DNA from: an uncultured Lachnospiraceae bacterium
Lineage (GTDB): Bacteria; Bacillota; Clostridia; Lachnospirales; Lachnospiraceae
NCBI GenBank assembly: GCA_947382415.1
Contig: CANCYO010000065.1
Location: 1-15,040 of the forward strand
DNA: 15,040 nucleotides
Reading direction: 5' to 3'
Shown: positions 5,796-14,100 of the stretch, in pieces
Numbering within the stretch: the stretch's first letter is position 1
How the letters are laid out: every line of letters starts with the position of its first letter
Notes under the pieces: model-generated
Database searches by the model: none
Seen by the model: the letters and a program-made list of their open reading frames with translations, nothing else
Told to the model about the DNA's origin: nothing
Position numbers and translations under genes: made by a program

Positions 5796-6650
5796 GTGAA
5801 AAGCAAAATATGGCTTGTAGGCGGACTATTGATTTTTGACATAGGGATAGCAGTGTTGTGCGCAGTTTTGTTCATCAGGATCACGGGATACGGGCAGACC
5901 CGGGAATATGCGACGCTGGAAGAGATGGCTTATGACCAATCCGGGCGGAAAAACCTTGTCTACATAAAGGAAAATAATGAGTATATTCCGTATCTGGTGC
6001 TTGAGTCGAATTATGGGGGCGGGGGCAGTGTGCTGCTGCTTCGGGAGAATGTATTGCCGGAACCGATGCCATACCGGCCTTCTCCATATGGAGAATCAAA
6101 GGAAGGACTTGGCGGACCATGGGCCTGGCAAGATTATGGTTCCTATTATGAGACGAGCAGCATTGATAAGTATCTGGATAAGGACTTTCTAAAGGTTTTC
6201 AGTCCGGTCGTGCAGGAGGCTATTGCGGCTACTGCGATAGAGGTTACGGATATGGAAAGTTATGGAGATAAATGGGCTAAAGCTACACATATGATCGAGC
6301 GTAAAGTATTCTTGCTGTCTGCTGTGGAGTTGGGAATAACCTTTAGTGTTGATTACAATATAACAAAAGAGGGAACGCCGTTAAAGTATTTTGAAAGTAA
6401 AGAGCATTATGTTAAAAAAGCATATGCGGCGGACGGGACAGCATGGCCCTATTGGACGCGGACTCCATGGATATGGGAAACATACGACGTGGTTGTTATA
6501 GGCACCGAACTTGATTTTGGCAGACCTTCAGCGGATAAGAAAATGGGAGTACGCCCAGCATTTTGTTTGGGTAAGGATATCGCAGTACAGAAGAGCGACA
6601 GCGTTATTGAGGGAAAAATCGTATATGTACTCAAACTGGATGATGGATAA
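5796..6650 (+). CDS. Membrane-anchored DUF6273-like protein, copy B
   Basis: A 284-residue paralogue of copy A. By hand alignment 35 residues differ, about 88% identity, with no gaps. It has the same N-terminal anchor and the same motifs: KVFLLSAVELGI, YWTRTPW and GVRPAF. Ten of the 35 differences fall in the 24 residues between the last two motifs (227-250). Tyr replaces Cys32, so the possible lipobox of copy A is absent and this copy is best read as anchored by an uncleaved helix. I chose GTG 5796 because it aligns with copy A's ATG and has an AAAGGGGGAG ribosome site (5783-5792). An in-frame GTG at 5775 would add seven residues but encodes the ribosome site itself. The 79-base gap from copy A is itself part of the duplication. 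Confidence 0.8.
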   Translation: MKSKIWLVGGLLIFDIGIAVLCAVLFIRITGYGQTREYATLEEMAYDQSGRKNLVYIKENNEYIPYLVLESNYGGGGSVLLLRENVLPEPMPYRPSPYGESKEGLGGPWAWQDYGSYYETSSIDKYLDKDFLKVFSPVVQEAIAATAIEVTDMESYGDKWAKATHMIERKVFLLSAVELGITFSVDYNITKEGTPLKYFESKEHYVKKAYAADGTAWPYWTRTPWIWETYDVVVIGTELDFGRPSADKKMGVRPAFCLGKDIAVQKSDSVIEGKIVYVLKLDDG

Positions 6651-6730
6651 TCGAGAAATGCTGTTATGTAACTATAAACTTAAGTAACTGAGGGCAAGAG
6701 ATTCTTAAAGAATACAGTGGAGGAAAAGAA

Positions 6731-9700
6731 ATGTATAGAAAAATACTGAGTTTTATACTCGCAATCTGCCTGTGTATGGGTATGATGCCAACTGCCAATG
6801 TGTATGCTGCGGAAGAGCGTGGGGATCAGGAAGAACTGCCTGTTATTGCGAATTTTATTGCGGCAGATGATCAGGATGTATATGAAGGCACCGAGATAGA
6901 GATTCCGCAGAATGGCTCTGTGGTTCAAATGGAGGATGTGACGGAGGCGCAACCGGCAATGTTCCGTCTGCCTCGAGAGAATGAAGAAAGGATGTCTGCT
7001 GAACGGTATACTGTGCTGCTTCTTGATATTTCGAGTTCATTAACTTTTTACAGTGGAGGTTCTCTTATATATAAGGCTGATACAGCTTTTCCGTATGTAC
7101 ATGCAGCGTCAAAAAAGTTTGTAGAGGATATGGGGAAGGCATCCGGAAAGAATCATATTGCTATTATCGCTTTCAACGAGACGGCATCTTGGGAGGTGTC
7201 GCCGTTTACCGATGATGTGGATGCCCTGTTGAAAGCAATAGATTCTTTGTTTGTTTCGGCGGGCGGCGGCAATGTCCATAGTGGACTGACTGCAGCGGAG
7301 GAGTTGATTGATTCCGTGTCTGATCAAGGCGGAAGTAAAAATGTGGTTCTGTTCACTACTGGTTTGGCTTACGCAGGTCCATACAGTTATGATGGGCCTT
7401 ACAATGCGTTTACCGTCGGGGGAAGATGGAATAATATGCAGACAAACATCCCCGTGTATGCCTATGCCAACGCTGCCTATGCAGCCGCTGAAGCTTTAAA
7501 GGAAAAATGCACGGTATACTCAATCGGACTTTTTCAGGCGATGGATGAGATGCCGGAAGCGGGGCGTGATCTTGTTCAGTTTCTGAAACTGTGCGCCTGT
7601 GATTGGGCATCTTCCAAGAAACATTTTTATGATATAAAGGATCCCACTTATCTTGAATTTGTCTTTGGACAGATTGCAGATAATATTACAAAATGTACGG
7701 GAAGATTTTCCTATCCGGGTGTGGGGGAGGATTACACCGCTGAGTATTTTTATGATGATAATTATTTTAAGGAGTCCTCTTATGAATATAATCAAAGTCT
7801 GGCGACCATGTCCCTTTGTCTGGAGCTGTCCGCATGGGGAAGCGAAGAAGAATCTGATTATACGAGAAAAATGCGCAACGCAGAAGCGTTATTGAACGAA
7901 TTAGGGTTTGTAGGATTTGATCATAATTACACGGACTTTACGGAGGAGGGAGTAAACGGCAAGCCGACAAAAGATTCTGTGGGCATGGTGGCCGCCAATA
8001 AACTGCTCAGCTTTGACGGGAAGGATTACACCTTGATCGCAGTTGCCGTTCGCGGCGGAGGATATGAAAGAGAGTGGGCCAGCAATTTTACAATGGGTGC
8101 AGGCGGACACCATGAAGGCTTTTCTCGAGCCAGAGATATTGTGATCGCGTTTTTGCAGAATTATGTGAAAGAACAGAGGATCAGCGGTGATATCAAGATC
8201 TGGATAACAGGCTACAGCCGGGCGGCTGCAACCGCAAATATGGTGGCGGGAGCCATTGATAATGGAACAGTTTATTTGAGCGGCTGTAATTTGGAAGCAA
8301 AGGATCTGTTTGCCTATACCTTTGAAACGCCGGCTGGTGTGATGGATGCGGAAGCGAGAAGTCAAAAATACAGCAATATCTTTAATATCATAAATAACAA
8401 TGATTCAGTCCCACTGGTAGCACCGCAGGAGTGGAAGTTTACCCGTTATGGAAAGGATCAAAATATTCCTACGCCTGAGTTGGATACAGCAGACATTTAC
8501 AAAGAAAAAAAGAATGCCATGCTGTGGATGTATCGGAAAATGGGTGGTTATAAAAGTTACGATGTGGATGATTTTGCAAGGGTAACGAAGGCTGATCTTA
8601 AAGAAATTTTGTCTGGCGGCACTTATATACAGACTAAGAAGGATATGTCACAAAGAGAATTTCTAGACAAATTTGTTACGCTATTGGCAAATAATTATCT
8701 AAAGGACCGACAAAATTATGTCGCCAACTACCAGAGCGGAATACGTGATATCTGTGGAATCTATTTTGGTACGGATTCAAAAAAAACGGATAAGCTAAAA
8801 TCGAATCTACTAAAAGAATTAGCATTAAAGTGGGGACGTATTGTAATTCGGGCAGGTAAAAACGATAAGGCAGGGGTTTATGAATTGCTCACAGAAAGCC
8901 TGGAGAAGAGTCTTAAAGAGGCGGAGATTACTTATAATGAAGCGGAGTTTGCAAATGCTATGGCAACCCTGGCCGATCTGGTGACAGACCTTGCATCGGA
9001 GGAGCCCTGCACATTTGCAACGCTTGTATATAATTCTCCCAAAATTGGACAGGCCCATTATCCGGAACTGTGTCTCGCGTGGATGCAGTCCATGGACACG
9101 AACTATACTACGAACGCCAAATCAGGTTTTGCTCCGGGCAAGTACCGCATTGTCAGGGTCAATTGCCCCATAGACGTGACGGTATACGACGCGGAGGGCA
9201 ATGAAATGGCTTCCATCATTAACGACGTGCCTCAGCCGGATGCCCATGTAGTCGCGTACTTTAATGATGAGGGGGAAAAGATTGTCTATCTGCCGGTCTA
9301 TGATGATTATGTCATCAAGCTGACGGCTACGGCGGACGGGGTAATGAACTATGCCGTTCATGAATATGATTCCTATGCCGGGGAGACCAATCATGCGGTG
9401 TTCTTTAATGATATTCAGATTACGGCCGGGCAGGAGTACATGGCGTATCTTCCGCGTCTCACCGAGGAAGAGATTGAAAGCATGACGGGAAAGGCGGCAG
9501 ATACGGATTACTCTCTGTTTTTGGAGTCGGAGGAGATTCCGTGCAGCGAGGAATTGAAAGACGAGGAAGTATTCGATGCCTATTACCGTGTAAGCGCTTC
9601 GGCGGAGAATAAGCAGGAAGGCTTCGTATTCGGTTCCGGAAGCCGTCAGTATGGAACCTTCACAATCGTGACAGCTATTCCATATGAAGGATATGAGCTT

Positions 9701-10609
9701 GTGGGCTGGTATCAGGATGGAAAATTGGTTTCCACAGAGGAGGAGTACAGATTCCGTGTCTCAGAGGATATAGAGTTTACAGCGGTATTCAGAGAGAGCA
9801 CGAAAGACGAAACGCCAGACAAAAATCCGGAGGAAGGCACGGGTGACGGTACAGACGACGGCAGGGACGAAGGAGAAGGCAAGGGCGATGGCGGCACCGG
9901 AGAAGGCACAGGCGACGGTACAGGCGAAGGAACGGGAGACACCGGAAAAGATGACCGGAAGAGCACCATCGACGGCGCATTCCGGGTGGTAGCCCATTGG
10001 AACACGGGCTTTACCGGGGAGATCACGCTGACAAACACCACGGATGAGGTGATACATAACTGGGTGGTAGCCTTTGATCTGCCCTATGAAATGCGGGGTA
10101 TCTGGAACGGTGTGATCGCCTCCTGTGAAAACGGAGTCTATACGATACGGAATGCCGGATATAATTGGGATATTGCACCCGGCGAAAGCGTGACTTTTGG
10201 TTTTTATACCCATGCGGAGACGGAGACCATAACAGAACCGACTTCTTATACGCTGATCGAGAAACCGGCACAGCCTGTGAATCTGAAATATGAGATCGCC
10301 TGGCGGGTAAACAGTGACTGGAAGACGGCATTTAACGGACAGTTTGAGATCAGTAACAGATCCCAGGAAGAAATTCTTGACTGGACGCTGGAATTTGACA
10401 GCCCCCATCATTTTGACCAGTTCTGGAATGCGGAGATCGTCTCTCATGAGGGCGATCATTATGTGATAAAGAACCGGGGATATAACGCCGCTGTCGGAGC
10501 GGGACAAACGCTTATCCTGGGATTTCATGCAGGCTGCATCAGTGGAGATCCCATCGGTTCGGGCCGTGAACCGGTGAACTATAAGCTTACTGCAGTAAAT
10601 ATGAAATAA
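6731..10609 (+). CDS. Secreted vWA / lipase-like hydrolase / InlB repeat / double CBM2 protein
   Basis: This 1292-residue protein has a Sec signal peptide (MYRKILSFILAICLCMGMM, cleavage after Ala26 or Ala27 in VYAAEE). About residues 92-325 form a von Willebrand A domain with DISSS (99-103). About 330-800 form a class-3-lipase-like alpha/beta hydrolase: nucleophile elbow GYSRA (Ser496), acid Asp558 in NNNDSVP, and His776 in AHYPELCLAWM, in the order seen in clostridial lipase_3-like proteins. A beta-rich region follows, then an InlB/Flg_new-type repeat (about 968-1021, YELVGWYQDGKLV), an acidic Gly/Thr linker (about 1036-1072), and two CBM2-like modules (about 1080-1175 and 1196-1290) with spaced Trp and NTTDEVIHNW / NRSQEEILDW cores. 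It should be exported and bind a polysaccharide, with hydrolysis of an ester likely. There is no sortase motif. GGAGG (6719-6723) lies 7 nt before ATG 6731. The vWA metal site looks incomplete. The substrate is unknown. Confidence 0.88.
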   Translation: MYRKILSFILAICLCMGMMPTANVYAAEERGDQEELPVIANFIAADDQDVYEGTEIEIPQNGSVVQMEDVTEAQPAMFRLPRENEERMSAERYTVLLLDISSSLTFYSGGSLIYKADTAFPYVHAASKKFVEDMGKASGKNHIAIIAFNETASWEVSPFTDDVDALLKAIDSLFVSAGGGNVHSGLTAAEELIDSVSDQGGSKNVVLFTTGLAYAGPYSYDGPYNAFTVGGRWNNMQTNIPVYAYANAAYAAAEALKEKCTVYSIGLFQAMDEMPEAGRDLVQFLKLCACDWASSKKHFYDIKDPTYLEFVFGQIADNITKCTGRFSYPGVGEDYTAEYFYDDNYFKESSYEYNQSLATMSLCLELSAWGSEEESDYTRKMRNAEALLNELGFVGFDHNYTDFTEEGVNGKPTKDSVGMVAANKLLSFDGKDYTLIAVAVRGGGYEREWASNFTMGAGGHHEGFSRARDIVIAFLQNYVKEQRISGDIKIWITGYSRAAATANMVAGAIDNGTVYLSGCNLEAKDLFAYTFETPAGVMDAEARSQKYSNIFNIINNNDSVPLVAPQEWKFTRYGKDQNIPTPELDTADIYKEKKNAMLWMYRKMGGYKSYDVDDFARVTKADLKEILSGGTYIQTKKDMSQREFLDKFVTLLANNYLKDRQNYVANYQSGIRDICGIYFGTDSKKTDKLKSNLLKELALKWGRIVIRAGKNDKAGVYELLTESLEKSLKEAEITYNEAEFANAMATLADLVTDLASEEPCTFATLVYNSPKIGQAHYPELCLAWMQSMDTNYTTNAKSGFAPGKYRIVRVNCPIDVTVYDAEGNEMASIINDVPQPDAHVVAYFNDEGEKIVYLPVYDDYVIKLTATADGVMNYAVHEYDSYAGETNHAVFFNDIQITAGQEYMAYLPRLTEEEIESMTGKAADTDYSLFLESEEIPCSEELKDEEVFDAYYRVSASAENKQEGFVFGSGSRQYGTFTIVTAIPYEGYELVGWYQDGKLVSTEEEYRFRVSEDIEFTAVFRESTKDETPDKNPEEGTGDGTDDGRDEGEGKGDGGTGEGTGDGTGEGTGDTGKDDRKSTIDGAFRVVAHWNTGFTGEITLTNTTDEVIHNWVVAFDLPYEMRGIWNGVIASCENGVYTIRNAGYNWDIAPGESVTFGFYTHAETETITEPTSYTLIEKPAQPVNLKYEIAWRVNSDWKTAFNGQFEISNRSQEEILDWTLEFDSPHHFDQFWNAEIVSHEGDHYVIKNRGYNAAVGAGQTLILGFHAGCISGDPIGSGREPVNYKLTAVNMK
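9836..9945 (+). repeat. Degenerate Gly/Asp/Thr/Glu-coding linker repeat
   Basis: Units related to ggcacaggcgacggtaca and ggcaccggagaaggcaca repeat imperfectly here and encode runs of GTGDGT, GTGEGT and related hexapeptides, about residues 1036-1072 of the large secreted protein. It works as a flexible acidic linker between the InlB-type repeat and the CBM2-like pair. The G/C-rich tandem structure may change length by slippage and may assemble poorly. Confidence 0.85.
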
Positions 10610-10724
10610 AAACAGGTATATTTTCCCAATCTTGTCCATATACTGTTACAAATGCATTTTAACTGTGCAAAAAGACGCAGTCTGCGGTGCAAACAGATCT
10701 AAATACAGCAAAGGAGGCAGATAT
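10610..10724 (+). promoter_or_regulatory. Intergenic leader with 11-bp dyad
   Basis: This 115-base gap holds no gene beyond the leader of the small coiled-coil gene. CGCAGTCTGCG (10676-10686) is a dyad of 5-bp arms around one base, flanked by two GTGCAAA copies (gtgcaaaaag before it and gtgcaaac after), which looks like an operator. TTGTCC at 10632-10637 could be a -35, but no good -10 follows, so I make no promoter call. No terminator was seen after the large gene. Confidence 0.3.
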
Positions 10725-10964
10725 ATGGCAAGAGGGCAACGCAAGAGCATAGAGGAAAAGATTCAGGCAAAGCAGGAGCTTATCGACGCTCTGCTCACGA
10801 GAGTGGAGTCGGAGAAAAGAGAACTGGCGGAGCTTCTGGAGGAGAAGCGGCGCAGAGAACTGGAGGCGGTCAGCGATATGATCGGAGATTATGGTCTGGC
10901 TCCCGAGGAGGTAGCCCAGGCGCTGCAGCAGTTTATGGAGAGCCGCGAGGAGGCGGCGTCCTGA
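10725..10964 (+). CDS. Small coiled-coil protein of unknown function
   Basis: A 79-residue, highly charged and almost wholly helical protein with no signal peptide or membrane segment. A basic start (MARGQRKS) leads into a heptad-like coiled coil (about 9-52), and a short second helical segment follows after Gly-Leu (LAPEEVAQALQQFMES). The shape, coiled coil then a small helical tail with a GLxxEE turn, is common among small clostridial proteins, including some H-NS-like and DUF4315-like ones; I cannot assign a family. ATG 10725 has AAGGAGG (10711-10717) 7 nt upstream. The frame is open to 10632, but that stretch has no ribosome site. The first residues are basic, so nucleic-acid binding is possible but unproven. 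It may be monocistronic, ended by the hairpin at 11044-11092. Confidence 0.75.
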   Translation: MARGQRKSIEEKIQAKQELIDALLTRVESEKRELAELLEEKRRRELEAVSDMIGDYGLAPEEVAQALQQFMESREEAAS

Positions 10965-10970
10965 AGCGCC

Positions 10971-11025
10971 GGCCGGAATGTTCAGGGCTCAGGCCGGAAA
11001 AAGGTTTCAGGCCGGAGAATGTTCC
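10971..11025 (+). repeat. Three degenerate GGCCGGA direct repeats
   Basis: Just after the stop of the small coiled-coil gene, ggccggaatgttc (10971), ggccggaaaaaggtttc (10992) and ggccggagaatgttcc (11010) are three imperfect copies spaced 21 and 18 bases apart. They are non-coding and lie between the gene and its terminator. They may be no more than local duplication. Confidence 0.5.
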
Positions 11026-11043
11026 AATCAAAACAAAGAACAA

Positions 11044-11092
11044 AAAACACCCCCCGCAGGAGCGATACCACGCTGCCTGCAGGGGGTGTTTT
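11044..11092 (+). terminator. Bidirectional rho-independent terminator
   Basis: AAAACACCCCCCGCAGG (11044-11060) pairs with CCTGCAGGGGGTGTTTT (11076-11092) over 17 positions with one mismatch, and an inner AGCG/CGCT stem extends it. On the plus strand the stem ends in TTTTAATTAAATTT. On the minus strand it runs into a T-rich stretch made by the A-run at 11042-11047 and aaacaaagaac upstream. It sits between two convergent genes and should end both transcripts. Confidence 0.92.
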
Positions 11093-11100
11093 AATTAAAT

Positions 11101-14100
11101 TTATTTTTTCAGATTTTTCTGTGCGGTGGACAGCATCAGTTTAATGCGGTTTAACTGGTTTACCTCGCTGGCGCCGGGATCATAGTCGATAGCCACGATA
11201 TTGGACTCGGGATAGGACTTTCTCAGCGCTTTGATGACGCCCTTGCCCACCACATGGTTGGGCAGGCAGCCGAAGGGCTGGGTGCAGACAATATTGGGAA
11301 CGCCGTCATGGATCAGCTCCACCATCTCTCCTGTGAGGAACCATCCCTCGCCGGTCTGGTTTCCGATGGAGACGATGGGCTTTGCAAATTCCACGATCTC
11401 CCGAATGGGAGTGGGGGGCGTAAAATGCCTGCTCTTTTTGAATTCATCAGCCGCTGCGCCCCGGAGCAGATGCTCGATGGCCCAGATGCCAAGGGATGAT
11501 ATCCGGGCGGCCTTTTTGCTGGTGCCAAGATGCTCCGCCTTGTAGATCTGGTTGTAGAAGCAGTAGAGCATGAAGTCCAGCAGATCGGGCACCACGGCCT
11601 CCGCCCCCTCGCTCTCCAGAAGTTCAACCAGATGGTTGTTGCCCGCAGGGGAGAATTTAACCAGAATCTCGCCGACGATACCCACTCTTGGCTTTTGGAT
11701 ATCCAATAGAGGGATAGCGTCAAACTCCCGGATCATCTGACGGCATAATTTATAAAATTTGGTAATTTTAATATGCTTTGCGGATACAAAGTCCTGTGCG
11801 ATCTTCAGCCATTTCTGATGGACGGCTTCCACGCTGCCGGGGGTGGTCTCATAGGGTCTCATGCGGTACACGCAGCGCATGAAGATATCGCCGAACTGTG
11901 CGCCCATGGCGGCTCGAAGTAACAGATCCGCGTTCAGACGGAAGCCGGGATTGGTCTCGATTCCGGCCAGATTCAGGGAAATCACCGGAATCTGGGGCAT
12001 ATCGGCTTTCTGAAGGGCACGGCGGATAAAGCCCACATAGTTGGTAGCCCGGCAGCCTCCGCCGGTCTGGGTCATGATTATGGCAGTTTTGTTTAAGTCA
12101 TATTTGCCGGAGAGCAGGGCTTCCATGATCTGTCCCACCACCAGAAGGGAGGGGTAGCAGGCGTCGTTGTTTACATAGCGAAGTCCCATGTCCACGGAAT
12201 GCCTGTTGTCATTGTCCAGCACCTCGAAACGGTATCCGCAGGCGTTGAATGCAGGCTGCAGAATTTCGAAATGGATGGGAGACATCTGGGGACAGAGTAT
12301 GGTGTAATCCCTGCGCATCTCCTCGGTGAAGGGTACCTTCACGATGGCGGAGGAGCGAAGCTCTCTGTGTCTGTTCTTTTTCTCCCGCACGGCGATGGCC
12401 GAGAGCAGGGAGCGGATGCGGATTCTTGCAGCGCCCAGATTGTTTACCTCGTCAATCTTTAAGCAGGTGTAGATCTTGTCGGAGCCGGAGAGGATGTCGT
12501 TTACCTGATCGGTGGTGACGGCGTCCAGTCCGCAGCCGAAGGAGTTGAGCTGGATCAGATCCAGATTATCCACGGTCTTTACATAGCTGGCTGCGGCATA
12601 GAGCCGGGAGTGATACATCCATTGATCCGACACGATAAGGGGTCTCTCCGGGGACCCTAAGTGGGAGACGGAGTCTTCCGTGAGCACGGCGATATCGTAG
12701 GAGGTGATCAGCTCCGGGATGCCGTGGTTGATCTCAGGGTCTATGTGGTAGGGGCGGCCGGCGAGAACGATTCCCCGCTTGCCGGTTTCCTTCAGATACT
12801 CCAGTGTCTCCTCGCCCTTTTTCTGCATGTCTTTGCGGGCCTGTTCCAGTTCTGCCCAGGCCTTTCGGCATGCGGCGGCAATCTCCTTTTTGGGGATCTC
12901 GGAGAATTCTCTGGTCAGTGCTTCCGTTACAGTGTCCACATCCCTAAAGGACATAAAGGGATTGCGGAAAGTGATATCTCCGCCTGCAATCTCCTCCACA
13001 TTGTTTTTAATATTCTCCGAATAGGAGGTGACAATGGGGCAGTTATAGTGATTATTTGCCTCGTCAAACTCATTGCGCTCATAGAAGAGGGCAGGGTAGA
13101 AGATAAATTTCACATTCTGTTTTATGAGCCAGGACACATGGCCGTGGGCCAGCTTTGCAGGATAGCACTCTGACTCGCTGGGAATGGATTCGATGCCCAG
13201 CTCGTAGATCTTACGGTTGGAGCTGGGTGAGAGTACCACCCGATACCCGAGCTCCGTGAAAAAAACATGCCAGAAGGGATAGTTCTCATACATATTCAGC
13301 ACCCGGGGGATGCCCACCACGCCCCGGGGGGCCTTGTCTGCGTCCAGAGAACTGTAGGAGAAGATCCGGTTCAGCTTATACTCAAATAAATTCGGCACGT
13401 TGTTGGCGTTCTTTTTGCCGCCGATGCCGCGCTCGCAGCGATTGCCGGAGATATACTGGCGTCCGCCGGAAAATTTGTTGACGGTGAGACGGCAGCTATT
13501 GGTACAGCCTTTACACTTGGCCATGCTGGTCTCGAACTGCAGCGCGCAGAGCTTTTCGTAGGAGAGCATGGTGGTCTCGTATCCCTCTTCATATTTGTCC
13601 TTCGCGATGAGGGCCGCGCCGAAAGCGCCCATAATGCCCGCAATATCCGGACGGATGGCCTCGCAGCCCGCGATCTTCTCAAAGCTTCTGAGGACCGCGT
13701 CGTTGTAGAAGGTGCCGCCCTGAACCACGATATTATGTCCCAGCTCCGAGGCGTCGGACACCTTGATGACTTTAAAGAGTGCGTTCTTGATGACGGAATA
13801 GGCCAGGCCTGCGGAGATGTCCGCCACGGATGCGCCCTCCTTCTGCGCCTGTTTTACCTTGGAATTCATAAACACGGTACAGCGGGTTCCCAGATCGATG
13901 GGATGTTCGGCAAAAAGAGCCGCTTTGGCAAAATCCTCCACGCTGTAGTTCAGGGATTTGGCAAAGGTCTCGATAAAAGAGCCGCAGCCTGAGGAACAGG
14001 CCTCGTTTAACTGCACACTGTCCACGGTCTGATTCTTGATCTTAATGCATTTCATATCCTGACCGCCGATATCCAGAATGCAGTCCACCTCCGGGTTAAA

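Larger units (their letters stand above)
4840..6730 (+). repeat. Tandem duplication of leader, DUF6273-like gene and spacer
   Basis: Two direct units of about 934 bp: unit A about 4841-5774 and unit B about 5775-6708. Each holds a leader (gatgagtacaaagggggg, ggtgaatacaaaggggg), the gene and a spacer (GATGGATAATC[AG]AGAAATG, then ACTATAAACTTAA or GCTATAAACTTAA). Homology carries on past unit B into the leader of the large gene (aagaatacagtggagg), so all three genes have related leaders. This shows tandem duplication by a leader-to-leader event, followed by substantial point divergence. ATTCTTAAAGAAT (6701-6713) is a 13-base palindrome just before the third leader. Confidence 0.9.

Noticed and set aside
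4862..6650. Diversity-generating retroelement explanation for the paralogue hotspot
   Set aside because: There is no reverse transcriptase or template repeat in the window, and the differences are not confined to adenines.
9836..9945. CRISPR or non-coding satellite repeat
   Set aside because: The units are short, degenerate and without unique spacers, and they keep the reading frame as a Gly/Asp/Thr/Glu linker.
9761..10639. A 292-codon open frame on the minus strand
   Set aside because: It is antisense to the linker and CBM2-like region of a well-supported gene, has no ribosome site that I can see, and its translation looks like a shadow with low-complexity Arg/Cys/Ser/Pro content.
10632..10724. 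N-terminal extension of the small coiled-coil protein (MSIYCYKC...)
   Set aside because: No ribosome site precedes it; AAGGAGG lies 7 nt before ATG 10725, and the added residues do not resemble the helical body.
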